From NCBI RefSeq assembly GCF_000401215.1, contig NZ_ASRV01000133.1, positions 1 through 37,752 on the forward strand: a stretch of 37,752 bases of DNA, given 5' to 3'. A program made the translations under genes and the position numbers. Below the pieces are notes generated by a model. The model made no database searches, was not told the DNA's origin, and saw nothing but the letters and a program-made list of their open reading frames with translations. How positions within the stretch are numbered: the first letter of the stretch is position 1; each line of letters opens with the position of its first letter. Of this stretch, positions 8,073-16,592 are shown piece after piece. The DNA comes from Clostridium sartagoforme AAU1. GTDB taxonomy: Bacteria > Bacillota > Clostridia > Clostridiales > Clostridiaceae.

Positions 8073-9710
8073 ATGTTTAAAAGTTATATTAAAGACATTA
8101 AAAATGAATTCAAGGGATATGGTTTGTTAAATTTCAAACAAGATCTAATGGCAGGAATAACTGTTACAGCAGTTGCATTACCACTAGCATTAGCTTTTGG
8201 GGTTAGTTCTGGAGCAACAGCAGCAGCAGGATTAATAACAGCTATATTATCTGGGGTAGTAATAGGGGCACTATCTGGAGGATCTTTTCAAATATCAGGA
8301 CCAACAGGAGCTATGAGTGCAATTTTAGTTGCATTATTTCAAAAATATGGACTAGAAGGTGTATGGATAGCAGGTGCGCTTGCAGGCATTATTCTTATAT
8401 TAGCAGGTATATTTAAATTAGGTAAGATTGTTTCATATATACCAACACCAGTAATAACTGGCTTTACATCAGGTATTGCATTAATAATAGCAATAGGGCA
8501 ATTAGATAACTTTTTCGGAGTTTCAACTAAATCATCTGAATCAGCAGCAATAAAAGTATTGAATTTTCTTAGTACCCCATTACACCCAAATTGGTATGCT
8601 ATCTCAATTGGGTTGTTGGTTGTTATTATTATGATGATATGGCCTAAAAAATTTAATAATATAATTCCATCATCTTTAATTGCATTAATAATAATTTTGG
8701 TAATAAATATGATATTTAAATTACCAGTAGATATAATTGGTGATATACCTCAAAAGTTACTTTTAGATGACAGGCTTCATATTACTTCAATAAACTTTGA
8801 AATTGTAAAAAGCGTGTTAGTACCAGCTATAAGTATTGCAGCATTAGCAATGATTGAAAGTTTATTATGTGGTGAAGTTGGAAAGAAGATGAAAGGAGAT
8901 ACTTTTGATGCAAATAGAGAATTAATTGCACAGGGAGTTGGTAATTTTATAATACCTTTCTTTGGAGGAGTACCTGCAACTGCAGCTATTGCAAGAACAA
9001 GTGTAGCTATAAAGTCAGGTGCGCAAACTAGGTTAGTGAGTATGTTTCATTCTGTATTTTTAATGTTGTCAATGTTTTTATTAGCACCAGTGATGTCTAG
9101 TATTCCATTATCAGCACTTGCAGGAATTCTTATGGTAACGGCTTGGAGAATGAACGAATGGGAAAATATAAAATACATATTCTCTAAAAAGTTTAAAGGT
9201 GCAATATTAAAATTTTTAATAACTATGTTTGCAACAGTAGCACTAGATTTAACTCAAGCAATATTAATAGGAGTAATATTTTCTAGTTTATTATTTATAG
9301 TAAAGATTGCAAATATGGATATATCAGTAAGTGAAGTAGATGAAAAAAGGTTAGATAATATAGTATCAAAAAGTAATAATTTATCAAGTATTAAAGTTAT
9401 GTATTTTACCGGCCCATTATTTTTTGCAACAACAGAAAAATTTAAAAAGGAAATTTTATCAATAAGAGATGCTAAAGTTATAATATTATCAATGAGGGGA
9501 GTTCCGCTAATCGATACATCAGCACTGCAAGCATTATCAGAAGTTATTGAAGAAATAGAAAGTAGAGGCTGTAGAATTATGTTATGTGGTCTGCAGCAGT
9601 CTGTTAAAGATATTATTGATAAATCAGGATTTGAAGAAAAATTAGGCAGTAATATGATTTTCTGGAGTGCAGATCAAGCAATTAAAAGTGCAAAAACAAT
9701 AGTAGCGTAA
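8073..9710 (+). CDS. SulP family inorganic anion transporter with STAS domain
   Basis: This is a membrane transporter of the SulP/SLC26 family, whose members carry sulfate, bicarbonate or other anions. About 545 residues hold the multi-span core, beginning FKQDLMAGITVTAVALPLAL and followed by QISGPTGAMSAIL, and a C-terminal cytoplasmic STAS domain (about 435-545) with the GVPLIDTSAL loop. I chose ATG 8073: GAAGGGA (8057-8063) stands 9 bp before it. An upstream in-frame ATG at 8052 lacks a good site and would put that sequence inside the gene. It is monocistronic, with a hairpin after it. No sulfate-assimilation or carbonic anhydrase gene is linked, so the anion is open. Confidence 0.92.
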   Translation: MFKSYIKDIKNEFKGYGLLNFKQDLMAGITVTAVALPLALAFGVSSGATAAAGLITAILSGVVIGALSGGSFQISGPTGAMSAILVALFQKYGLEGVWIAGALAGIILILAGIFKLGKIVSYIPTPVITGFTSGIALIIAIGQLDNFFGVSTKSSESAAIKVLNFLSTPLHPNWYAISIGLLVVIIMMIWPKKFNNIIPSSLIALIIILVINMIFKLPVDIIGDIPQKLLLDDRLHITSINFEIVKSVLVPAISIAALAMIESLLCGEVGKKMKGDTFDANRELIAQGVGNFIIPFFGGVPATAAIARTSVAIKSGAQTRLVSMFHSVFLMLSMFLLAPVMSSIPLSALAGILMVTAWRMNEWENIKYIFSKKFKGAILKFLITMFATVALDLTQAILIGVIFSSLLFIVKIANMDISVSEVDEKRLDNIVSKSNNLSSIKVMYFTGPLFFATTEKFKKEILSIRDAKVIILSMRGVPLIDTSALQALSEVIEEIESRGCRIMLCGLQQSVKDIIDKSGFEEKLGSNMIFWSADQAIKSAKTIVA

Positions 9711-9733
9711 TTATATATCAAAGAATAAATAAC

Positions 9734-9775
9734 ATAAACTAGCTGAAATTTAAGTAAGCTAGTTTATTAGTTTTA
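9734..9775 (+). terminator. Terminator after sulP-like gene
   Basis: An 11-bp perfect stem (9734-9744 with 9757-9767, core AAACTAGCT/AGCTAGTTT) with a 12-nt loop is followed by TAGTTTTAT. Confidence 0.75.
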
Positions 9776-9807
9776 TAATAAAGATTAAAAATATATTGCA
9801 TAAAATG

Positions 9808-9835
9808 TTTACATAATATCAAAATATTGTAAAAT
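9808..9835 (+). promoter_or_regulatory. Candidate promoter of the chitinase gene
   Basis: TTTACA (9808-9813) and TAAAAT (9830-9835) lie 16 bp apart. This would give an untranslated leader of about 130 nt that includes the tandem repeats at 9885-9909. Confidence 0.45.
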
Positions 9836-9884
9836 ATAAGTAAGGGCGTTAGTTATTTTATTTGTGGAGGTGATGTTATATAAA

Positions 9885-9909
9885 ATCTTAAAGATTATAT
9901 CTTAAAGAT
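9885..9909 (+). repeat. Tandem palindromic repeat in the chitinase leader
   Basis: ATCTTAAAGAT occurs twice (9885-9895 and 9899-9909) with a 3-bp spacer. Each copy is itself a near-perfect palindrome (ATCTT-A-AAGAT). It could be an operator or a leader RNA structure, and sits between the candidate promoter and the start codon. Confidence 0.6.
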
Positions 9910-9974
9910 AAAAGTTAAGATTGTGATAGACGGAAGATAAATAATTTTTTAGTTGGTATAAGGGAAGGGATAAT

Positions 9975-11522
9975 ATGTATAAAGATTTCAAAAAAATCTT
10001 ATCACTGTTTATTGTTACACTAATAATAATGACTATTACGCCAAGTTCAAAATTTAAAGCTGACACCAACATAGCTGGTAATGGAAGATTACTTGTTGGT
10101 TATTGGCATAATTTTGATAATGGAGCTGGAATTGTTAAAATAAGAGATGTAGATCCAGCATGGGACGTAATAAATGTTTCATTTGGAGAAACTTATAGCG
10201 ATAGAGCAGTTGTAGAGTTACATCCAGTTTATAATGAAAAGGAGTTTATAGCTGATATCGATTATGTACAAAGTAAAGGTAAGAAGGTAGTCTTATCTTT
10301 AGGTGGTGCAGAAGGTACAATTCAAATTCCAACAGATGCCGCAAGAGAAAAGTTTATGACATCACTTACAGGTTTAATAGATAAGTATGGATTTGATGGA
10401 ATAGATATTGATCTTGAAGGTGGAAGCGGAATGATACTTCAACCAGGAGATACAGACCTTAAGAATCCTATTACACCTCAAATAGTCAATTTTATTAAAA
10501 TTATTAAAGCTTTAGTTGCAAAATATGGAGATGATTTTATTATAAGTATGGCTCCAGAATTATCATACGTTCAGGGCGGAAACACTGGTTATGCAACTAA
10601 TTGGGGAGCATATCTTCCGCTTATAGATGCAGTAAGAAATGAACTTGATTATCTTCAAGTTCAACATTATAACTGCGGAGGTAATATGGCTCTTGATGGA
10701 GTTACCTATAATCAAGGAACAGCTGATTTCCAAGTTGCTATGGTAGAAATGCTACTACAAGGTTTTCAGACAAGAGCATCAAAAAACAGCTTCTTTGCTC
10801 CATTAAAGCAAGAGCAAGTAGTAATTGGTGTTCCAGCATCACAAAAAGGAACACTAAATCCAAATTCAGGATATATTCCACCAACAGAAATGCTTAAAGC
10901 TTTAAATTATTTAATAAAAGGACAATCCTATGGTGGTTCTTATAAAATGATTGGAGAAAAGTATCCAAATTTAAGAGGAATAATGGCTTGGTCAATAAAT
11001 TGGGATAATGTAAATAATAAGGAATTCGTTAAAAGCTATAGACCATTTTTTGATTCATTATCACCAATAGTCCCAGAAAGACCATCACTAAAAGCGGCAT
11101 CAATTAAAGCTTCAACAGTTTCTAATAAAAACTATTCATTAACTATTGATGTACCTGCTTATAATACTGCAATATCATATGAATTATTTGAAGATGGTAA
11201 ATCCATAGCAACAGGTACATTAACATCAGGATTAACATCTAACCAAGTAGTTAAAAGAGATTTTATTAATAAGAGTTATGGAACCTATAATTATTCAGTA
11301 ACAGTTAAGGATACAGCTGGGGTAGCTGTAACTTCAGCAAATTGTGTTGTAGAAGTTAAAGAAGTTGAAGTGCCATCAATACAAGAATGGCAACCAGGAG
11401 TTAGTTATAAAATAGGAGATAAGGTGACTTATCAAAGCAAAACTTATGAATGTATATTTACTCACACATCAAATATAGCTTGGATACCAGGAACAGTTCC
11501 TACTTTATGGAAACAATTATAA
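9975..11522 (+). CDS. Secreted GH18 chitinase with C-terminal chitin-binding domain
   Basis: This is an extracellular enzyme that hydrolyses chitin with retention through substrate-assisted catalysis. The 515 residues begin with a signal peptide (basic MYKDFKK, hydrophobic 9-21, likely cleavage near A29). The GH18 barrel (about 35-365) carries the DxxDxDxE motif as D141, D144, D146 and the catalytic acid E148. It also has the SLGG strand (108-111), a QVQHYN-type segment and the final GIMAWSINWD strand. An Fn3-like beta domain (about 370-465) leads to a C-terminal CBM5/12 chitin-binding module (about 469-515) with W, GD, Y and LW landmarks. The gene is monocistronic. Its leader contains two palindromic repeats that may be regulatory. 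Confidence 0.95.
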   Translation: MYKDFKKILSLFIVTLIIMTITPSSKFKADTNIAGNGRLLVGYWHNFDNGAGIVKIRDVDPAWDVINVSFGETYSDRAVVELHPVYNEKEFIADIDYVQSKGKKVVLSLGGAEGTIQIPTDAAREKFMTSLTGLIDKYGFDGIDIDLEGGSGMILQPGDTDLKNPITPQIVNFIKIIKALVAKYGDDFIISMAPELSYVQGGNTGYATNWGAYLPLIDAVRNELDYLQVQHYNCGGNMALDGVTYNQGTADFQVAMVEMLLQGFQTRASKNSFFAPLKQEQVVIGVPASQKGTLNPNSGYIPPTEMLKALNYLIKGQSYGGSYKMIGEKYPNLRGIMAWSINWDNVNNKEFVKSYRPFFDSLSPIVPERPSLKAASIKASTVSNKNYSLTIDVPAYNTAISYELFEDGKSIATGTLTSGLTSNQVVKRDFINKSYGTYNYSVTVKDTAGVAVTSANCVVEVKEVEVPSIQEWQPGVSYKIGDKVTYQSKTYECIFTHTSNIAWIPGTVPTLWKQL

Positions 11523-11558
11523 TACTATAAAAAATTAATATTTAAAGTTTGGTATAAG

Positions 11559-11588
11559 GTAGCTAACTATATTTTTATAGTTAGCTAC
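11559..11588 (+). terminator. Hairpin after the chitinase gene
   Basis: A 13-bp perfect stem (11559-11571 with 11576-11588, core TAGCTAACTATA) has a TTTT loop. No T run follows on the + strand, so its terminator role is uncertain. Confidence 0.55.
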
Positions 11589-11713
11589 TGAAGCTAAACT
11601 ATGGATTAATGAAGAGCAAGTAATAATAACAATTATAGTCCCTTTTTATTATAAACCAGTGTATAATAAATTCTATGAACTTTATAAATAGTTTCTAGAA
11701 GGGATGAATATAC

Positions 11714-12643
11714 TTGGATAAATCGAAATTTTATACTAATAGGATAAATATAATTATAATTTCAGGAATTTGTACATTTTTATGGGGGAGTGCTTTTCCT
11801 GCTATAAAAGTAGGATATGAAATATTTAATATAGCAAGTAGTGATATTGGTTCAAAGCTTATTTTTGCTGGATATAGATTTTCCTTGGCAGGAATTTTTG
11901 TATTAATAATAAAATTATCAATAAAGCAAAGTATCTTTAATTTATCCATTAAAGATGTAAAAGAAATTACTATATTAGGATTCGTACAAACAACTTTTCA
12001 ATATATATTTTTTTATTTAGGAATGACATACACAACTGGAGTAAGAGGTTCAATTATAAATGGAACAGGTACTTTTTTTAGTATTATATTGGCACATTTC
12101 ATATATAAAAATGATAAGTTAAATTTAAGTAAGATTTTAGGTTGTATAGTAGGATTTACTGGAGTTGTAATAATAAATATTGGAAAATCTTCTGTCTTAG
12201 AAGGAGGATTTTCTCTTAGAGGTGAAGGATTTATAATGCTTGCAGCCTTTATGACTTCAGTTTCAGCAATATATAGTAAGAAGATAAGCCAAAATAAAGA
12301 TGCATATACTGTAACTGGATATCAATTAGCAGTAGGAGGACTAGCTTTAATATTAATAGGACATTTATTAGGAGGAAATCTTTCAAACTTTAATGCTAAA
12401 TCTACTTCATTATTAATGTATATGTCGTTATTATCATCAGTAGCATTTGCATTATGGTCACAACTTTTAAAATACAATAAAGTCGGAGTAATTTCTATTT
12501 TTAATTTTCTAATTCCTATCTTTGGAACTATACTTTCAGCTATAGTACTTAAAGAAAACATATTTGATATAAAGATATTTGTAGCTTTAATATTAGTTTG
12601 TGTTGGAATTTATTTAGTATATAAAAAGAAGGATATTTTATAA
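11714..12643 (+). CDS. EamA (DMT superfamily) transporter
   Basis: A 309-residue integral membrane protein with about ten hydrophobic segments arranged as two EamA repeats. The first repeat opens with GICTFLWGSAFPAIKVGYE; the second closes with SLLSSVAFALWSQLLKYNKVG and PIFGTILSAIVLKE. Family members export amino acids, nucleosides or drugs; the substrate is unknown. The start is TTG 11714, supported by AGAAGGGATG (11695-11704) about 9 bp upstream; no in-frame ATG fits. Only 22 bp separate its stop from the next gene, the histidine kinase start, so it may be the first gene of the Lnr-like operon. Confidence 0.88.
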   Translation: MDKSKFYTNRINIIIISGICTFLWGSAFPAIKVGYEIFNIASSDIGSKLIFAGYRFSLAGIFVLIIKLSIKQSIFNLSIKDVKEITILGFVQTTFQYIFFYLGMTYTTGVRGSIINGTGTFFSIILAHFIYKNDKLNLSKILGCIVGFTGVVIINIGKSSVLEGGFSLRGEGFIMLAAFMTSVSAIYSKKISQNKDAYTVTGYQLAVGGLALILIGHLLGGNLSNFNAKSTSLLMYMSLLSSVAFALWSQLLKYNKVGVISIFNFLIPIFGTILSAIVLKENIFDIKIFVALILVCVGIYLVYKKKDIL

Positions 12644-12665
12644 ATAAAAAAGCTTGGAGAAGAAC

Positions 12666-13817
12666 ATGGAAAAAAGTAAAGAACTTTTATTAATACGATA
12701 TATATCTTTTATTATTCTGATAGCTCAAATTTTCATTGAGGAAGGAAACACAGGCATTTTAAGTATAATATTTGTTTTATTATTTATACTTAACAATAAT
12801 CTTAGAATATTTCATTTTAGTAATGATAAATTAATTATTATCTCAATGATTATTGAAATAATAATATCACCAATAGCCTGTTTAAACTTTGGAGGAAATA
12901 TTTTATTTTACTTAATAGGATTAATAATAGATGCATTTACATTAAAATATAAGAAAATAAAGTATATATTTATAGTTTTAATATCTTTGATAGCATTATC
13001 TATCAGAAGCAATAAAAGTATTGAAGAAGGTTTTGTTAATTTAGTTATTATGTTTATTTTTATAATTCTTTTGAATTACATATCAAGATTATATAGCACA
13101 AAAAATGAAGCACAAAAATTATATGACAAACTTAAAATGTCTGAAGAAAAATTAATTGAAGTAAATAGCCAGTTGGAAGAATATCTCACTTCAATAGAAG
13201 AGCTAACAGTACTTAAGGAGAGAAATAGAATATCTAGAGAAATACATGATAGTGTTGGACATTCTTTATCAACAGCTATGATTCAACTATCTGCAATGGA
13301 AAGTATAGCTAATAAAGAAGGAAGTATGCTAAGGAATATGGCAAGAAACTTAAGAGAATTTATAAATGAAAGTTTTCAAGATGTTAAAAAGGCAGTAAGT
13401 GAACTTAAGTCTGATGATTATGATAATTATAGAGGAATAATTAGAATCCAAGATTTGTGCAAGAATTTTGAGAAAATGTCAGGAGTAGAGGTAAATATTA
13501 CTTTATCAAAGGGAAATTGGACGCTTTCTACAAAGCAAAGCAGCCACTTATATAGAATAACCCAAGAAGTATTATCTAATGCTTTAAGACATGGAAAATC
13601 ATCCAAAGTTAAAGTAATTATAAACTTTATAGAAAATGAGGTTGTAATATCTTTTAAAGACAATGGAGTAGGAACTGATATTATAAAAGAAAGTGGCTTT
13701 GGGCTTAAAAATATAAGAGAAAGAGTTGAAGAAATAGGTGGAACAATTGATATGAATTCAGAAGTTGGAGCGGGATTCTTTATAAAACTTGTAATTCCAA
13801 AAGAAAGTGAGAGCTGA
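12666..13817 (+). CDS. NarL-type sensor histidine kinase (LnrJ-like)
   Basis: This membrane kinase pairs with the next gene. After about five membrane segments (residues 10-140) come a coiled coil (about 145-190), a HisKA_3 dimerisation domain with phospho-acceptor H194 (RISREIHDSVGHSLSTAM) and an HATPase domain with N box (EVLSNALRHG), G1 (DNGVGTD) and G2 (GFGLKNIRER). I start at ATG 12666, preceded by GGAGAAG, rather than TTG 12654. The gene order kinase, regulator, ATPase, permease, permease is that of Bacillus lnrJKLMN, whose kinase senses linear polyene antibiotics acting on the membrane. Here the signal is unknown. Confidence 0.93.
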   Translation: MEKSKELLLIRYISFIILIAQIFIEEGNTGILSIIFVLLFILNNNLRIFHFSNDKLIIISMIIEIIISPIACLNFGGNILFYLIGLIIDAFTLKYKKIKYIFIVLISLIALSIRSNKSIEEGFVNLVIMFIFIILLNYISRLYSTKNEAQKLYDKLKMSEEKLIEVNSQLEEYLTSIEELTVLKERNRISREIHDSVGHSLSTAMIQLSAMESIANKEGSMLRNMARNLREFINESFQDVKKAVSELKSDDYDNYRGIIRIQDLCKNFEKMSGVEVNITLSKGNWTLSTKQSSHLYRITQEVLSNALRHGKSSKVKVIINFIENEVVISFKDNGVGTDIIKESGFGLKNIRERVEEIGGTIDMNSEVGAGFFIKLVIPKESES

Positions 13818-13821
13818 AATT

Positions 13822-14463
13822 ATGAAAATAAAAATATTAATTGTAGATGATGAAAAATTAATTAGAGAAGGCTTGAAAATTATGCTTTCAACTTTTGATG
13901 ATATAGATGTTATTGGCACTGCTGAAAATGGATATAAAGCTTTAGAAATATGTAAAAGTAAAGAAATTGATGTAGTTCTTATGGATATAAGGATGAAAGA
14001 TTGTGATGGCGTTATGGGAACTAGACTTATTAAGGAGCAATTTACTAAGATTAAAGTTATAATATTAACTACTTTTAAGGACAAAGAATATATTCAAGAT
14101 GCATTGAAGTATGGAGCATTTGGATATTTATTAAAGGATAGTTCTCATGAAGTTATTTATGAAGGTATAAAAACAGCTTACATGGGAAACATGGTTGTTC
14201 ATCCTGAAGTTGCAAATGAAATTCTTATTAATAGTAATTATAGTTTAAATAATAAGGAAATAGGAAAGTATGATTTTTCAGATAAAGAAATTCAAATTAT
14301 CAAGTACATCGCTGAAGGATTAACAAATAAAGAAATTTCAGAAAAGCTTTATTTATCTGAAGGAACTATAAAAAATAATATTACAAACATATTATCTAAA
14401 TTAAATCTTAGAGATAGAACACAAATTGCAATTTTTGCATTTAAAAATAGAATAGTGACTTAA
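13822..14463 (+). CDS. LuxR/NarL-family response regulator (LnrK-like)
   Basis: A DNA-binding response regulator of 213 residues. The receiver domain has the acidic pair D9-D10, phospho-acceptor D55 (VVLMDIRM), the switch Thr (ILTTF) and K (YLLKDS). The C-terminal LuxR-type helix-turn-helix reads EIQIIKYIAEGLTNKEI then LYLSEGTIKNNITNILSKL. I chose ATG 13822, 4 bp after the kinase stop; the alternative GTG 13807 would overlap the kinase by 11 bp. Expected target: the ABC transporter genes downstream, where a palindrome and repeated boxes lie around the end of this gene. Confidence 0.95.
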   Translation: MKIKILIVDDEKLIREGLKIMLSTFDDIDVIGTAENGYKALEICKSKEIDVVLMDIRMKDCDGVMGTRLIKEQFTKIKVIILTTFKDKEYIQDALKYGAFGYLLKDSSHEVIYEGIKTAYMGNMVVHPEVANEILINSNYSLNNKEIGKYDFSDKEIQIIKYIAEGLTNKEISEKLYLSEGTIKNNITNILSKLNLRDRTQIAIFAFKNRIVT

Positions 14464-14522
14464 GTCATTTTGATAGTGACTTATAGTGATGGCAAGCCCC
14501 TAGCTTTATCTTATTATATAAT
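14452..14522 (+). promoter_or_regulatory. Candidate internal operator/promoter before the ABC transporter genes
   Basis: A perfect 12-bp palindrome TGACTTAAGTCA (14456-14467) overlaps the regulator's stop codon. ATAGTGACTTA occurs at 14452-14462 and again at 14473-14483, exactly 21 bp (two helical turns) apart, with a partial third copy ATAGTGAT at 14483-14490. A perfect -10 TATAAT follows at 14517-14522 without a recognisable -35. This layout suggests an activator-dependent promoter driven by the adjacent regulator; that is inference. Confidence 0.5.
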
Positions 14523-14547
14523 TAAGAAAAGATTAGGGGGCATTTAT

Positions 14548-15483
14548 ATGAATATAATAGAAGTAAAAAATGTTACAAAAAGATTTAATGATAAATTAGT
14601 TTTAGATAATGTAAGTTATGAAGTTAAGAAAGGAGAAATATTTGGATTTATAGGACCTAACGGAGCTGGGAAATCAACACTAATAAATATAATGACTAGC
14701 CTATTAACCCCAGACAGCGGAACTGTTAGAATTTGTGGTTATGATATTTTGAAGAATCCAATAAAAGCTAAAGAATGCATAGGTTATGTGCCGCAAGATA
14801 TTTCATTAATAGAAGAGCTAAATGCTTATGATAACTTAGAGTTTTTTGGTGCATTATATGGCTTAAAGGGAAAAGAGCTTAAAGAAAGAATAAAAGAAGC
14901 TTTAGAAGTTACTGGACTTTATGATAAGAAAAAAGAAAAAGTAAAAAAATTTTCAGGTGGAATGAAAAGAAGACTTAATATTGCAGCAGCCATTATGCAT
15001 CATCCCAAAGTATTAATAATGGATGAACCTACTGTTGGAGTTGACCCACAATCAAGAAATCATATATTTACTTTTACAAAAAATATCTGTACAGAATGGG
15101 GAACAACTGTTATATATACTTCTCACTATATGGAGGAGGTAGAGGAGTTATGCAAAAGGGTTTTTATTATAGATTTAGGTAAGGAAGTGGCTTATGGAAC
15201 TAAGGAAGAAATTAAGACTTCTGTTTTTCCTAATAACAAGGTAATAATAGAAGGAAGTGATATTACAGGAGAAATTATTTTGAAAATAGAAAAATTAGTT
15301 GGAGTAATAAAGGTTAAAGAGCAAGAAAGTAATTTATTTTTAACTATAGATTCAAACTTTAAACTTCATAATGTATTGAGTATTATAGAGGAATATGGAA
15401 TTAATATAAAAAAGATAAGTTATGAAGATGTAAGGCTTGAAGATGTATTCTTAGCCTTAACAGGAAAAATGCTAAGAGATTAG
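14548..15483 (+). CDS. ABC transporter ATP-binding protein (LnrL-like)
   Basis: The cytosolic ATPase of an ABC-2 exporter, about 311 residues. Walker A (GPNGAGKST), Q-loop (VPQD), signature (FSGGMKRR), Walker B (VLIMDEP) and the H-switch (YTSHYMEEVEEL) are all present. A C-terminal extension (about 215-311) is typical of DrrA/NatA-type ATPases. I chose ATG 14548, which follows GATTAGGGGG (14531-14540); upstream in-frame starts have no site and would lengthen the N-terminus beyond the family start. CCCCTA (14497-14502) can pair with TAGGGG of the ribosome binding site in long transcripts. Confidence 0.95.
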   Translation: MNIIEVKNVTKRFNDKLVLDNVSYEVKKGEIFGFIGPNGAGKSTLINIMTSLLTPDSGTVRICGYDILKNPIKAKECIGYVPQDISLIEELNAYDNLEFFGALYGLKGKELKERIKEALEVTGLYDKKKEKVKKFSGGMKRRLNIAAAIMHHPKVLIMDEPTVGVDPQSRNHIFTFTKNICTEWGTTVIYTSHYMEEVEELCKRVFIIDLGKEVAYGTKEEIKTSVFPNNKVIIEGSDITGEIILKIEKLVGVIKVKEQESNLFLTIDSNFKLHNVLSIIEEYGINIKKISYEDVRLEDVFLALTGKMLRD

Positions 15484-15494
15484 AGGTGAGATAA

Positions 15495-16592
15495 GTGAAA
15501 TTAATATATTATACGAAGACGACTTTAAAAGGAATGATATCTAATGGGGTTCTAACAATCTTATATTTTATACTATTTCCAGTTTTATTAGCATCTTTCA
15601 TGGGATTTTTTCAGAAAGCAATTACGGAAAGTCCATTAAAATTGAAAACTTTAAAGGTACAAATAAATGATATGGATAATAGTAATATGTCTAAAGATTT
15701 AATAGCATTTTTAGAAAGTGATGATATGAAAGAACTTGTTTTAATAACTGATAAAAAAGCAAATATAGAAATTTTGATACCAAAGGGATATGAGAGGAAT
15801 GTAGTATCTTTAAAAGGCGGAAAAATAAATATAAATAAGTTAGGAGAAGGATTTAATAACTCTACAAATACATTAAAAACTATTTTAGATAAATATCATG
15901 AAGGTCTTTATATTAATTTATCTGGTGGATCAAATAAAAATTTGCAGACAATTACAGAAAATTCAGTAGTTGAAAAGATTGATATAAACTCTAAAAAATC
16001 ATCAACTACCTATGAAAAAATGGCTGCATCAATGATTTCTTTTGTAATTAGTATGCTTATTCTTGGACTTATACAATCTAATTATACAGAATCAAGTATA
16101 AATTTTGATAAAAGAATAAAATCAACACCTATAACTAAAAATCAATATTTTTATTATGATTCTTTTGCTTTACTTGTATATTCAACTATAATCATTTCTG
16201 GATATGTATTTTTCTTTAGAATTATAGGAATAAGCTTTAAAGGCAGTATCTTTCCTTTAATTACATTAATTTTAACTACATCTATTTTAGTAGTTTCAAT
16301 AAGCAAATGTATTTATACTTTCTTTGGAGCTGTATATGGTAAAGTTGTTGGGATATTAGTTTTTACATTTCCTATATTAGGTATGGTAGAAAGCTTTACT
16401 GGAGCAGGAGCTGAACTGAGAATTTTAGATCCAACTCATTATATTTCAAAACTTTTTACTTTATACAATTTAAATGGAAATTTTAGTTTAAATAATAAGG
16501 ATTTAATATTAATACTTTGCTTTTCACTAATATTATTTATGATTTCAGTATTAAAAATAACTTTATCTAAGGGGGGAAGAAGATGCGCTTAA
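15495..16592 (+). CDS. ABC-2 type permease (LnrM-like)
   Basis: A 365-residue ABC-2 permease subunit: one N-terminal membrane segment (about 17-38), a large extracellular domain (about 45-175) and five to six segments at the C-terminal end. The start is GTG 15495 with GAGGTGAG (15483-15490) upstream, 11 bp after the ATPase stop. Its 3' end overlaps the next permease gene by 10 bp, so the two are translationally coupled. It probably forms a heterodimeric channel with the next protein, driven by the ATPase, to expel or remove a membrane-active compound. Confidence 0.88.
   Translation: MKLIYYTKTTLKGMISNGVLTILYFILFPVLLASFMGFFQKAITESPLKLKTLKVQINDMDNSNMSKDLIAFLESDDMKELVLITDKKANIEILIPKGYERNVVSLKGGKININKLGEGFNNSTNTLKTILDKYHEGLYINLSGGSNKNLQTITENSVVEKIDINSKKSSTTYEKMAASMISFVISMLILGLIQSNYTESSINFDKRIKSTPITKNQYFYYDSFALLVYSTIIISGYVFFFRIIGISFKGSIFPLITLILTTSILVVSISKCIYTFFGAVYGKVVGILVFTFPILGMVESFTGAGAELRILDPTHYISKLFTLYNLNGNFSLNNKDLILILCFSLILFMISVLKITLSKGGRRCA

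Noticed and set aside
9873..9905. Ten-codon leader peptide before the chitinase gene
   Set aside because: The GGAGG site is only one or two bases from the ATG, too close for normal initiation.
9836..9974. Cyclic di-GMP riboswitch in the chitinase leader
   Set aside because: The conserved aptamer bases of class I or II were not found; only short palindromic repeats are present.
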